Shown: in pieces, positions 28,445-37,179 of the stretch | Layout: every line of letters starts with the position of its first letter | How positions within the stretch are numbered: position 1 is the stretch's first letter | Origin: Amycolatopsis eburnea | GTDB taxonomy: Bacteria > Actinomycetota > Actinomycetes > Mycobacteriales > Pseudonocardiaceae | Assembly: GCF_003937945.1 (NCBI RefSeq) | Contig: NZ_RSEC01000036.1 | Coordinates: 558,001-622,000 of the forward strand | Length of the DNA: 64,000 nt | Direction: 5' to 3' | Made by a program: the position numbers and the translations under genes | The notes under the pieces: generated by a model | What the model saw: only the letters and a program-made list of their open reading frames with translations | The model's database searches: none | Told to the model about the DNA's origin: nothing

Positions 28445-29046
28445 TGGAGGCGCAAGCGGCTTCGACCCCACGCGGCAAGCGGACCCGTGACGCGATCGTG
28501 GACGCGGCGGCGGGGCTGATGTACGTCGACGGCGTCGCGGGCACGAGCGTCGACAAGGTGCTCGCCGCGAGCGGGGCCGGGAAATCGCAGATGTACCACT
28601 ACTTCAAGAACAAGGAGCAGCTGGTCGGGGCCGTGATCGACCGGTACCTCGAGCAGATCCTCGGCAACCAGCCGGCGATCTTCACGCTGTCGTCGTGGGC
28701 CGATCTCGAGACGTGGACCGAGCAGCTGCTGGACGTCCACCGCCGCGCGGGCGGGCCGATCGCCTGCCCGCTGGGCAACCTCGCCGGCGAGGTCGGCGAC
28801 AACCCGAAGCTCGCGCCGCTGGTCGACCAGGCCTACCGGACGTGGGAGTCCCACCTGGAGCGCGGGCTGAAAACGTTGCAGGACAACGGGGAACTGGCCG
28901 CGGACGCCGACCCGGCCCGGCTGGCGCAGGCGGCGATGACGTCCGTCCAAGGTGGACTGCTGCTCGCGCACATCCGGCACGACCTCACGGCGTTGCAGGA
29001 CGCGCTCGGGATCGCGCTGTCCTACCTGCGCGGTTTCAAGCGGTGA
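28444..29046 (+). CDS. TetR-family regulator (divergent from peroxiredoxin)
   Basis: 200 residues; ATG 28444 overlaps an operator, so the message may be leaderless or have a very short leader. HTH region: RTRDAIVDAAAGLMYVDGVA, GTSVDKVLAASGAGKSQMY and HYFKNKEQLVGAVIDR. The C-terminal domain resembles the YxaF/LmrA group that binds aromatic or redox-active ligands (PIACPLGNLAGEVGDNP). It probably senses an electrophile or quinone and controls the adjacent peroxiredoxin. Its last 11 bp overlap the convergent lysR gene. Confidence 0.9.
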   Translation: MEAQAASTPRGKRTRDAIVDAAAGLMYVDGVAGTSVDKVLAASGAGKSQMYHYFKNKEQLVGAVIDRYLEQILGNQPAIFTLSSWADLETWTEQLLDVHRRAGGPIACPLGNLAGEVGDNPKLAPLVDQAYRTWESHLERGLKTLQDNGELAADADPARLAQAAMTSVQGGLLLAHIRHDLTALQDALGIALSYLRGFKR

Positions 29047-29941
29047 GCTGGGCGACCTCCGCGGCCAGCTCCTCGATCACCTTCGCCACGGCGGGGCGCT
29101 GCAGCGCGCCGGTCCGGCACACCGCCTCGACCAGCCGCGCCGCGCGGATCCCGGCCAGCGGCCTGCTGACCAGGCCGCTGCCGCGGCGCGTGTCGATCGT
29201 GTAGCGCGGCACCAGCGCGATGCCGTGGCCGGCCGCGACCAGCCGTTCGGTGATCCGGAAGTCGTTGATCCGCTGGACGACGACCGGCCGCACGCCGGTG
29301 CGGATGGTCAGCGAGCGCAGCACGTCGTCCACCGGGAAGCCGTGGTCGACGCCGATCCAGCGTTCGTCGGCCAGCTCCGCCAGGTCGACACGCCGCTTGG
29401 CCGCCAGCCGGTGCCCGACCGGCAGCGCGACGTCGAGCGGCTCGCGCAGCAGCGGCACGACGTCCAGGCGGTCGTGGTCGAACTCCGGCGCGTGCTCGTC
29501 GCGGTGCGCCACGACGACGTCGTAGTCCGCGACCAGGCCCGGCACCTCGGGTGGCGTCATGTCGACGTCCCGGACGTCGACCTCCAGGCCGTCGTAGCCG
29601 ACGACGCGGGTCAGCAGCCCCGGCAGCAGCATCAGCCCGGCCGACTGGAAGATCGCCAGCCGCACCCGCCCGCGCGGCGCGCTGCGGTAGGTGTCCAATT
29701 CGGACTCCGCCCGCTCGAGCGCGGCCAGCACCTCGTCGGCGCGGGCGACCAGCGCGCGGCCCGCGTCGGTCAGCCGCAACCCGCGGCCGGCCGGCTCGGT
29801 GAGCGGCAGCCCGACCTCGCCCTGCAGCGCGCGCAACTGCTGCGAGACGGCCGACGGCGTGCAGTGCAGCGCCCGCGCGGCCGCCGTCACGCTCCCGCGG
29901 TCGGCGAACTCGCGCAGCGTGCGCAGGCGACCCAGATCCAC
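29036..29941 (-). CDS. LysR-family regulator
   Basis: 301 residues. The N-terminal winged helix has LRTLREFADRGSVTAAARAL and HCTPSAVSQQLRALQGEVGL, the LysR signature, followed by a linker helix and a periplasmic-binding-like effector domain (VRLAIFQSAGLMLLPGLL, GVDHGFPVDDVLRSL). It is divergent from the EamA transporter gene with 86 bp between, the standard LysR-target layout. It therefore probably activates the transporter. I did not find a clean T-N11-A dyad. Confidence 0.92.
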   Translation of the reverse strand: MDLGRLRTLREFADRGSVTAAARALHCTPSAVSQQLRALQGEVGLPLTEPAGRGLRLTDAGRALVARADEVLAALERAESELDTYRSAPRGRVRLAIFQSAGLMLLPGLLTRVVGYDGLEVDVRDVDMTPPEVPGLVADYDVVVAHRDEHAPEFDHDRLDVVPLLREPLDVALPVGHRLAAKRRVDLAELADERWIGVDHGFPVDDVLRSLTIRTGVRPVVVQRINDFRITERLVAAGHGIALVPRYTIDTRRGSGLVSRPLAGIRAARLVEAVCRTGALQRPAVAKVIEELAAEVAQLTA

Positions 29942-30027
29942 GGGCCCAGCATATGTGAAGCGGCGCTACAAGGTTCCTGCAGATATTCTCGCTGGTCCTT
30001 CAGGGTCGTCGTTGCGAAGGTGGGGGC

Positions 30028-30924
30028 ATGCCCGCTCGTGACCGCCTGCTCGCCGTGCTCGTCGCCGTCCTCTGGGGACTCAACTTCCTCGCCATCCACG
30101 CCACGCTCGGCCAGTTCCCGCCGGTGTTCGCGGGCGCGCTGCGGTTCGCCGTCATCGCCGTCCCGACGATCCTGTTCGTGCCGTGGCCGAAGGTGAAGGT
30201 GCGCTACCTGCTCGGCTACGGCCTCGGCTTCGGCACCGGGCAGTTCGCGTTCCTGTTCATCGCGATGGACACCGGGATGCCGACCGGGCTCGCGTCGCTG
30301 GTGCTGCAGGCGTCGGCGCCGTTCACGGTGCTGCTCGGCGCCGTCTTCCTGCGCGAACGCGTCACGCCGCACCAGCTGGCCGGCATCGCGCTGGCCGTCG
30401 CCGGGATGGTCGCGATCGCGTGGCAGCAGTCCGGGCACGCCGCCCTGCTGCCGATGGTGCTGACCCTGCTGGGCGCGCTGAGCTGGGCGTTCGGCAACCT
30501 GAGCACGCGCCGGGCCGAGCCGGACAACCCGCTGCACTTCACGCTGTGGATGTCGGTGGTGCCGCCGCTGCCGATGTTCGCGCTGTCGCTGGTCATGGAG
30601 GGCCCGGCCGCGCAGTGGCACTCGCTGGCGACGCTCGGCACCCCGGCCGGGCTGACCGCGCTCGGCGGCCTGACCTACGTCGTGCTGATCGGCACCGTCG
30701 TCGGCTCGGGCCTGTGGACGACGCTGATGCGACGCAACCCGGCCGGCGTCGTGTCGCCGTTTTCGCTGCTGGTGCCGGTGGTCGGGCTGTCGGCGTCGTT
30801 CGTCTTCCTCGGCGAGCGGCCGACCGCGCTGGAGATCGGCGCGGCCGCCGTCGTGATCGCCGGGGTGCTGCTGGGCTCGCTGCGGTTCACGCGCAAGCCG
30901 GAGCCGGAGCTGGTGGCGGTTTAG
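30028..30924 (+). CDS. EamA/DMT superfamily transporter
   Basis: 298 residues with ten predicted helices in two EamA halves, for example LLAVLVAVLWGLNFLAIHA and the second-half start LPMVLTLLGALSWAFGNLST. The motif LQASAPFTVLLGAVFLRE and its counterpart SPFSLLVPVVGLSASFVFLG show the internal duplication. Probably an amino-acid or metabolite exporter (RhtA-like). GGTGGGGG precedes ATG. It is probably under the divergent LysR. Confidence 0.9.
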   Translation: MPARDRLLAVLVAVLWGLNFLAIHATLGQFPPVFAGALRFAVIAVPTILFVPWPKVKVRYLLGYGLGFGTGQFAFLFIAMDTGMPTGLASLVLQASAPFTVLLGAVFLRERVTPHQLAGIALAVAGMVAIAWQQSGHAALLPMVLTLLGALSWAFGNLSTRRAEPDNPLHFTLWMSVVPPLPMFALSLVMEGPAAQWHSLATLGTPAGLTALGGLTYVVLIGTVVGSGLWTTLMRRNPAGVVSPFSLLVPVVGLSASFVFLGERPTALEIGAAAVVIAGVLLGSLRFTRKPEPELVAV

Positions 30925-31568
30925 GCCGCCGTCTCCTCCTGCTTCGGGGTTTCTTCTTCGCCCTCGTGGTTGCGGCCGAGGCGCTTCTTCATGACGAAGA
31001 AGACGACGATGCCGATGACGACGGCGGCGACCAGGCCGAACTTGGAGAACCGGCCGAGCCACTCTTCCGCGACGACGCCGAGGTAGTAGACGAGCACGGT
31101 GGTGCCGCCGGCCCAGACGATGCCGCCGGCCGCGTTCGCCAGCAGGAACTTCGGGTAGTGCATGCGCAGCGACCCGGCCAGCGGGCCGGCGAGGATGCGC
31201 AGGAACGCGATGAAGCGGCCGAGGAAGACGGCCCACACGCCGCGCTTGTCGAAGATGCGTTCGGCGTTGGCCAGGTGCGTCGGGCCGAAGTGCTTCGGGA
31301 ATTTCCGGCCGGCCCAGGCGAACAGCCGCTGGCCACCGGTTTTCCCGATGAAATACCCGATGCTGTCGCCGATGATGGCGCCTGCGCTGGCCAGGATCGC
31401 GATCCAGAGCGGACTCAGCGTGTCGTGCGTCGAAGCCAGCAAGGCCGCGCTGACCAGCACGATTTCGCCGGGGAGCGGGATGCCGAGGCTCTCGATCATG
31501 ATCACCGCACCGACGATCAGGTACACCGAAAGCGGCGGGATCGCCTCCAGCCATTGGTCGATGTGCAC
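30921..31568 (-). CDS. DedA-family membrane protein
   Basis: 215 residues, canonical DedA: ESLGIPLPGEIVLVSAALLA (helix 1 with E and PG-E), GAIIGDSIGYFIGK (G-D-x2-GY), and FLGRFIAFLRILAGPLAGSLRM with the essential arginines (GRF/R..R). The C-terminus is charged (RNHEGEEETPKQEE). It probably supports lipid scrambling and proton-motive-force balance. It overlaps the EamA gene end by 4 bp, convergent. Confidence 0.93.
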   Translation of the reverse strand: MHIDQWLEAIPPLSVYLIVGAVIMIESLGIPLPGEIVLVSAALLASTHDTLSPLWIAILASAGAIIGDSIGYFIGKTGGQRLFAWAGRKFPKHFGPTHLANAERIFDKRGVWAVFLGRFIAFLRILAGPLAGSLRMHYPKFLLANAAGGIVWAGGTTVLVYYLGVVAEEWLGRFSKFGLVAAVVIGIVVFFVMKKRLGRNHEGEEETPKQEETAA

Positions 31569-31684
31569 TGTTCGTACCCCCTGGTACTCCGGAATCTGCT
31601 TTCCGCAGGGTACCGGGGGCGAGGCACCCCGGGCGGCCTACTCAGGTATTGCCCGGGGTCCTCCTTTGGTGGGGGGTCCCCAGG

Positions 31685-31717
31685 GTTGTCCACAGGGTTC
31701 ACCCCCATGTGGACAAC
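31685..31717. promoter_or_regulatory. Inverted pair of perfect DnaA-box sequences
   Basis: TTGTCCACA at 31686-31694 and its reverse complement at 31708-31716 form a 10-bp perfect inverted repeat (31685-31694 with 31708-31717) with a 13-base spacer. TTGTCCACA is the established high-affinity DnaA box of high-GC actinobacteria. It lies in the 446-bp intergenic region 31569-32014, which otherwise holds G/C-rich short hairpins (31600-31684) and the repeats listed next. No other boxes cluster here, so it is not an origin by itself. Confidence 0.55.
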
Positions 31718-31739
31718 TCGGGAACGGCGGGTCCGCGAT

Positions 31740-31792
31740 GTCATGAAAGGGTCGTTCATCTCGCCAGACGACATGAACGACCCTTTCATGAC
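31740..31792. repeat. Paired 15-bp motif hairpin (repeat B)
   Basis: A perfect 20-bp inverted repeat pairs 31740-31759 with 31773-31792 around 13 bases (ctcgccagacgac). Within it, motifs tgaaagggtcgttca (31744-31758) and tgaacgaccctttca (31774-31788) are separated by exactly 15 bp. The same arrangement occurs at 50096-50140 and, in direct orientation, at 55046-55090. Confidence 0.8.
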
Positions 31793-31800
31793 ATCCCCGC

Positions 31801-31942
31801 CAGGGCCCCGGCAAAGTCGCGGCGGTTTGCCCGGCGGCGGCTTCGCCGACGTCTTGAATGAGTCATTCAGGTCTTCGGAGGTCCTGAATGACTCATTCAA
31901 GACACCACAGGGCCGTCCTCCGACGACTTTGCCGGGGCCCTG
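31801..31942. mobile_element. MITE-like element, copy 2 (142 bp)
   Basis: The terminal repeats 31801-31819 and 31924-31942 are identical 19-bp inverted copies of cagggccccggcaaagtcg. Inside lies the motif pair 31855-31869 and 31885-31899 with a 15-bp gap. Its left 103 bp (31801-31903) match 15243-15345 in reverse complement at about 98 positions, so the two copies are in opposite orientation. No coding sequence. Confidence 0.65.
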
Positions 31943-31996
31943 ACATCCCCAGCGGCGCCGGAAGACCACACGGCCAGGTGACTCTGTCACCGGTCA
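31943..31996 (+). repeat. Dispersed repeat D, copy 2
   Basis: It directly follows the right terminal repeat of the MITE-like element and contains catccccagcggcgccgg and gaccacacggccagg, matching the copies at 10741-10794 and 50143-50196 with a few differences. It ends just before the stop codon of the sigma-factor gene. Confidence 0.6.
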
Positions 31997-32014
31997 AGAC
32001 ACCACCGACCCGGC

Positions 32015-33196
32015 TCAGCCGCCGCCCAAAGCAGCCGCGCGGGACCGCAGGTACGCCTGTTCCGGCACGCTCAACGTCCGCCCCGCCGCGGCCAGGTACG
32101 CCTCCCGCGCCTCCGCCAGGTCCCCCGACAGCTCCAGCAGGTGCCCCCGCACCGCATCGACCCGGTGGTGCGAAGCCAGCGCCGGATCCGACGCCGCCGC
32201 GGACAGCTCGGCCAGCCCCGCCGAAGGGCCCGCGACCTGCGCCAACGCCACCACCCGGTTCAACGTCACCATCGGCCCCGGCGCCACCACCCGCAGCAGG
32301 TCGTACAACGTCAAGATCTGCGCCCAGTCCGTCGCGTCCGCCGACGCCGCCTCCGCGTGCACCGCCGCGATCGCCGCCTGGAGCTGGTACGGGCCCACCG
32401 GCGACGACGACAACGCGCCCGTGATGAGGGAAATCCCCTCCTCGATCGACGCCCGGTCCCACAACGACCGGTCCTGCGAAGCCAGCGGCACCAGCTCCCC
32501 CGACGCCGACACGCGGGCCGGGCGGCGGGCGTCCGTCAGGAGCATCAACGCCAGCAGTCCCGTCACCTCGCCGTCCGAAGGGAGCGACGAGCGCAGCTGC
32601 CGGGTGAGGCGGATCGCTTCCGCCGTCAGCTCGACACGGTTCACCTCGGCGCCGGAGCTGGCCGTGTGGCCCTCCGTGAAGATCAGGTACAGCACCTCGA
32701 GCACCTGGGCCGTCGAGTCCGAAGCGACGAACCGCTCGCCGCGGAGTGACCGCTTCGCGCGGCTGATGCGCTGGCCGATCGTGGGCTCCGGGACCAGGAA
32801 CGCCCGGGCGATCTCCGCCGTCGTCAGGCCGCCGACCGCGCGCAACGTCAGCGCCACCTGCGACGGCCGGGACAGCGACGGGTGGCAGCAGAGCGACAGC
32901 AGCGTCAACGTGTCGTCGACGGCGACCGGCTCCGCGTCCGGGGGTTCGGCCAGTGCCACCGCCTCTTCCCGCCGGTGCCGGGCCGTCTCGCTGCGCAGCT
33001 GCTCGATGCGGCGGCGGGAGGCCGCGGTGATCAGCCACGCCTTCGGGTTGTCCGGCAGCCCCGACGTCGGCCACTGCTGGGACGCCGCCAGCAGCGCCTC
33101 CTGGACCGCGTCCTCACACGCGTCGAAGTCGCCGTAGCGGCGGACCAGGGCCGAGAGGACCTGCGGGGCCAGCGAGCGCAGGAGTTCGACGTTCAC
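32015..33196 (-). CDS. ECF42-type RNA polymerase sigma factor with TPR-like extension
   Basis: 393 residues from GTG 33196, overlapping the YCII stop as GTGA. Sigma region 2 includes YGDFDACEDAVQEALLAASQ, WPTSGLPDNPKAWLITAASR and RRIEQLRSE; region 4 includes LTLRAVGGLTTAEIARAFLV and PEPTIGQRISRAKRSLRG. Beyond it, a DUF6596/TPR-like helical domain of about 200 residues (LIFTEGHTASSG, YQLQAAIAAVHAEA, LYDLLRVVAPGPMVTLNRVV) marks the ECF42 group, which lacks a classical anti-sigma and pairs with DGPF/YCII proteins. The C-terminal extension is thought to control activity. Confidence 0.92.
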   Translation of the reverse strand: MNVELLRSLAPQVLSALVRRYGDFDACEDAVQEALLAASQQWPTSGLPDNPKAWLITAASRRRIEQLRSETARHRREEAVALAEPPDAEPVAVDDTLTLLSLCCHPSLSRPSQVALTLRAVGGLTTAEIARAFLVPEPTIGQRISRAKRSLRGERFVASDSTAQVLEVLYLIFTEGHTASSGAEVNRVELTAEAIRLTRQLRSSLPSDGEVTGLLALMLLTDARRPARVSASGELVPLASQDRSLWDRASIEEGISLITGALSSSPVGPYQLQAAIAAVHAEAASADATDWAQILTLYDLLRVVAPGPMVTLNRVVALAQVAGPSAGLAELSAAASDPALASHHRVDAVRGHLLELSGDLAEAREAYLAAAGRTLSVPEQAYLRSRAAALGGG

Positions 33197-33552
33197 TGCA
33201 GGCCCATCACCGGCCGGACCTCCACCACCCCGAACGCCGCCTCCGGGACGCGGGCGGCGATCTCGGTCGCCCGTTCGAGGCTCTCGCAGTCCAGCAGGTA
33301 GAAGCCGGCGAGGAACTCCTTGGCCTCGGCGAACGGGCCGTCGGTCGTCAGGACGCCGCTCTCGCCCACGCGGACCTGCGTCGTCTCCTCCGGGTACGCC
33401 AGCCGCTCGGACACGATGCGCTCGCCGGACGCGTCGAGGTCGGCGTTGAGCTGCCGGTAGTACGCGAGCCCGGCCGCGCGCTGCTCCTCGGTCATGCCCG
33501 CCCACGCCGCGCGGGACCCGGGGTTGCCGTAGATCAACACCACGTACTTCAA
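33193..33552 (-). CDS. YCII/DGPF-domain protein, partner of ECF42
   Basis: 119 residues from TTG 33552, chosen because GGGAGG ends 5 bp upstream and the family begins K/M-Y-V-V-L-I-Y at this point. The signature DGPFAEAKEFLAGFYLLD gives the DGPF name. The fold is a ferredoxin-like YCII domain with unknown catalytic role. The gene leads the sigma-factor operon (4-bp overlap). DGPF proteins are the usual target or partner genes of ECF42 sigma factors. Confidence 0.88.
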   Translation of the reverse strand: MKYVVLIYGNPGSRAAWAGMTEEQRAAGLAYYRQLNADLDASGERIVSERLAYPEETTQVRVGESGVLTTDGPFAEAKEFLAGFYLLDCESLERATEIAARVPEAAFGVVEVRPVMGLQ

Positions 33553-33569
33553 AACTTCCTCCCGCTGGA

Positions 33570-33609
33570 TGTCGAAATCCGCGCGGCGGCGCCTACGTCC
33601 CCTTCGACA
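33570..33609. promoter_or_regulatory. Divergent TGTCGA boxes, candidate ECF42 promoters
   Basis: TGTCGA occurs on the plus strand at 33570-33575 and on the minus strand at 33609-33604, facing inward between the YCII and SnoaL-like genes. ECF42 promoters have been described with TGTCGA at -35 and CG(A/T)C at -10. On the plus strand CGTC lies at 33596-33599, 20 bp downstream, slightly long; on the minus strand I see no good -10. Suggestive only. Confidence 0.4.
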
Positions 33610-33638
33610 GGCAGGAACCACCACCTCAGGAGGATGGC

Positions 33639-34070
33639 ATGACCGAGCACGACGACAAGCTGATCCGCGAACTCGTGGCCGCCCGCGCCCAGGCGATGAC
33701 CGAGCGTGACGCCGAGGCGCTCGCCGCGCAGTGCGTGCCGGAGCTGCTCGCGTACACCCTGGCCCCGCCGCTCGCCCACCACGGCGAAGACGTCGAGGCG
33801 CGCATGGCCTGGTTCGCGAGCTTCGACGGCCCGATCGAGTACGAGGTCCGCGACCTGGAAGTCACCGTCGGCGGCGACGTCGCGTTCAGCCACTCCCTCA
33901 CCCGGCTGTCGACGACGCCGAAGGGGATGCCGCAGAAGTTCGAGCTGTGGTTCCGCTCGACGACGGGGTTCCGCCGGGAGGACGGCGAGTGGCGGATCAG
34001 CCACGTCCACGACTCGACGCCGTTCTACATGGACGGCACGATGAGCGCCGCCCTCGACCTCAAGCCCTGA
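33639..34070 (+). CDS. SnoaL-like (NTF2-fold) protein
   Basis: 143 residues; AGGAGG precedes ATG 33639. Start LIRELVAARAQAMTERDAEA, then LAYTLAPPLAHHGEDVEARM and the C-terminal strands (FSHSLTRLSTTPKG, FELWFRSTTGFRRED, WRISHVHDS) match DUF4440/SnoaL-like proteins of the NTF2 fold, many of which bind small polyketide-like or steroid ligands. Divergent from the YCII-sigma operon and possibly in the ECF42 regulon. Ends in a repeat-A palindrome region. Confidence 0.82.
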   Translation: MTEHDDKLIRELVAARAQAMTERDAEALAAQCVPELLAYTLAPPLAHHGEDVEARMAWFASFDGPIEYEVRDLEVTVGGDVAFSHSLTRLSTTPKGMPQKFELWFRSTTGFRREDGEWRISHVHDSTPFYMDGTMSAALDLKP

Positions 34071-34075
34071 GGCGG

Positions 34076-34137
34076 CACTTTCACGTGAAAGTGACGTGGA
34101 GGAGTCACCTCCGGGTCACTTTCACGTGAAAGCTCCG
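34076..34137. repeat. Repeat A, copies 2 and 3 between convergent genes
   Basis: The core tttcacgtgaaa occurs at 34079-34090 and 34120-34131. The first is an 18-bp perfect palindrome (34076-34093). The second has flanks similar to the palindrome at 19769-19800 (ctccggtca against ctacggtca). They fill the 68-bp gap between the SnoaL-like gene and dppF and would fold in either transcript, so a bidirectional terminator is likely. Confidence 0.7.
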
Positions 34138-34138
34138 G

Positions 34139-35247
34139 TCAGAGGATTTCGGCGGAGGTGCCGACGTCCGGCGGGCCCAGGTCGGGGTTCAGCGCCCCGG
34201 TGAGCTCGATCAGCTCCGGCTCCACCTCGTGCGGCTGGATGCGCCCGTCGCGGATGTCCTCCGCGTAGTGGCACGCCACCCGGTGCCCGCCGCCGATCTC
34301 GCGCAGCTGCGGGCGTTCGGTGTCGCACAGGCTCGCCTGCCGCCACGGGCAGCGCGTGTGGAAGCGGCAGCCCGACGGCGGGTTGGCGGGCGAGGGCAGG
34401 TCACCGGCGAGCAGGATCTGCTCGCGGGTGTCCTCGACCTGCGGGTCCGGCACCGGGATGGCCGACAGCAGTGCCCGCGTGTACGGGTGCAGCGGCTCGC
34501 GGTACAGCGAGTCCGCGTCGGTCTCCTCGACCAGCGCGCCCAGGTACATCACGCCGATGCGGTCGGAGATGTGCCGCACCACCGCGAGGTCGTGCGCGAT
34601 CACCAGGTACGTCAGCCCGAGCTGGTCCTGCAGGTCCTCCAGCAGGTTCACCACCTGGGCCTGCACCGAAACGTCCAATGCGGACACCGGCTCGTCGGCG
34701 ACGATCAGGTCCGGCTCCACGGCCAGCGCCCGCGCGATGCCGATGCGCTGGCGCTGCCCGCCCGAGAACTCGTGCGGGTACTTCCGCAGCGCCGTCTCCG
34801 GCAGGCCGACCGCGGACAGGAGCTGCCGCAGCCGCTGCTGCGTGGCTTCCTTGTCCTTGTCGAGGCCGTGCGCGCGCATCCCTTCCAGCAGAATGGATTC
34901 CACCGACTGGCGGGGGTCCAAACTGGACAGCGGGTCCTGGAAGATCATCTGCATCCGGCGCCGGGCCTTCCGCAGCTCCTCGCCCTTCAGGGCCGCGACG
35001 TCGGTGCCGTCGAAGACGACCTGGCCGTCGGTCGGCTCGTTGAGCCGCAGGATCGCGCGGCCGAGCGTGGACTTGCCGCACCCGGATTCGCCCACCAGGC
35101 CGTAGGTTTCGCCGCGGCGGATGGCCAGGTCGACGCCGTCGACCGCGAACACGTGCCCGACCGTCCGGTCGATCACGATGCCGCGCTTGATCGGGAAGTG
35201 CACCTTGAGGTCGGTGACCTCGAGCAGCACGTCACCAGCAGGACGGG

Positions 35248-35251
<4 letters not shown>
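34139..35251 (-). CDS. dppF: Dipeptide/oligopeptide ABC importer ATPase (DppF type)
   Basis: 370 residues from ATG 35251, overlapping dppD as ATGA. Walker [18 protein letters not shown]-loop [15 protein letters not shown], signature [17 protein letters not shown], Walker [14 protein letters not shown] and H-loop VIAHDLAVV are intact. The C-terminal Opp/Dpp extension carries the CxxC-like region [10 protein letters not shown] and LCDTERP that may bind an Fe-S cluster or metal. It hydrolyses ATP for peptide uptake with DppD. Last gene of the operon. Confidence 0.95.
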
Positions 35252-36243
<992 letters not shown>

Positions 36244-36249
36244 GGGTTC

Positions 36250-37179
36250 TCACCGCCTGTTCTTCGGGTCGAGGGCTTCGCGGAGGGACTCGCCGAGCAG
36301 CGTGAACCCGAGCGCGACCACGATGATCGCGATCGCCGGGTAGTACGCGAGCTCCGGGCGGATGTCGAGGAACTGGCGCGCGGCCTTGCCGAGCATCAGC
36401 CCCCACTCCGCCCGCGACGGGTCCGGGTCGCCCAGACCGAGGAACGACAGCGCCGCGGCCTCGAGGATGGCGGTCGCCAGCGTCAGCGTCGCCTGCACGA
36501 TGACCGGGCCGAGCGAGTTCGGCAGCATGTGCCGGAACACGATCGTCCCGCGCTTCACGCCCAGCGACGTCGCCGCCAGGACGTGGTCGGCGTCGCGCTG
36601 GGCCAGCATGGACCCGCGCAGCAGCCGCGCGAAGATCGGCACGCCGACCATCGACACGGCCAGGATGACCGTCCACTGGCTCGGCTTCGCGAACAGCGCC
36701 GCGATCGAGATGGCCAGCAGCAGCGACGGGAACGACAGCATGACGTCGACCAGTCGCATGAGGACGGTGTCGACCCAGCCGCCGAACGCGCCCGCGACGC
36801 CGCCGATGATGACGCCGAGCAGCACGCCGATCAGCGTCGCCAGCACGCCGACGATCAGCGTCTGCTGGGCACCGACGATCAGCCGGGACAGGAAGTCGCG
36901 GCCGAAGTCGTCGACGCCGAGCGGGTAGCCGGGCATCGAGCCGGGGATGATGCCCCGGCCGAGCTGCACCTGGTCCTGCATCGCGCGGTCGAGCGGGTCC
37001 TTGGGCGCGAGCAGCGGCGCGAAGATCGCCAGGAGGAAGAACAGGCCGGTGATGACCCCGCCGGTGATCGCGACCGGGCTGCGCAGCATGCGGCGGAACG
37101 CTTCGCCGCCGATGCTGTGCCCGCTCGCCGCGGCGAGCTTGTCGATCGGTTCCTTCTTCTTGTTGAGCAGAGTGTTCAT
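36250..37179 (-). CDS. dppC: Dipeptide/oligopeptide ABC importer permease (DppC type)
   Basis: 309 residues, with N-terminal OppC_N and BPD_transp_1 domains. First helix AITGGVITGLFFLLAIFAPL; then QTLIVGVLATLIGVLLGVII, and the EAA loop ATSLGVKRGTIVFRHMLPNS, which docks to the ATPase. The C-terminus has AIAIIVVALGFTLLGESLRE. The gene overlaps dppB by 4 bp. Confidence 0.95.
   Translation of the reverse strand: MNTLLNKKKEPIDKLAAASGHSIGGEAFRRMLRSPVAITGGVITGLFFLLAIFAPLLAPKDPLDRAMQDQVQLGRGIIPGSMPGYPLGVDDFGRDFLSRLIVGAQQTLIVGVLATLIGVLLGVIIGGVAGAFGGWVDTVLMRLVDVMLSFPSLLLAISIAALFAKPSQWTVILAVSMVGVPIFARLLRGSMLAQRDADHVLAATSLGVKRGTIVFRHMLPNSLGPVIVQATLTLATAILEAAALSFLGLGDPDPSRAEWGLMLGKAARQFLDIRPELAYYPAIAIIVVALGFTLLGESLREALDPKNRR

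Noticed and set aside
31600..31720. Possible replication origin at the DnaA boxes
   Set aside because: Only two boxes, no AT-rich unwinding region and no dnaA or dnaN gene in the window.
31649..31943. Open frames through the motif-pair repeats giving peptides such as MKGSFISPDDMND
   Set aside because: The same peptides arise at every repeat copy on either strand, as expected from a palindromic DNA repeat. Frame and length differ between copies, so coding is unlikely.
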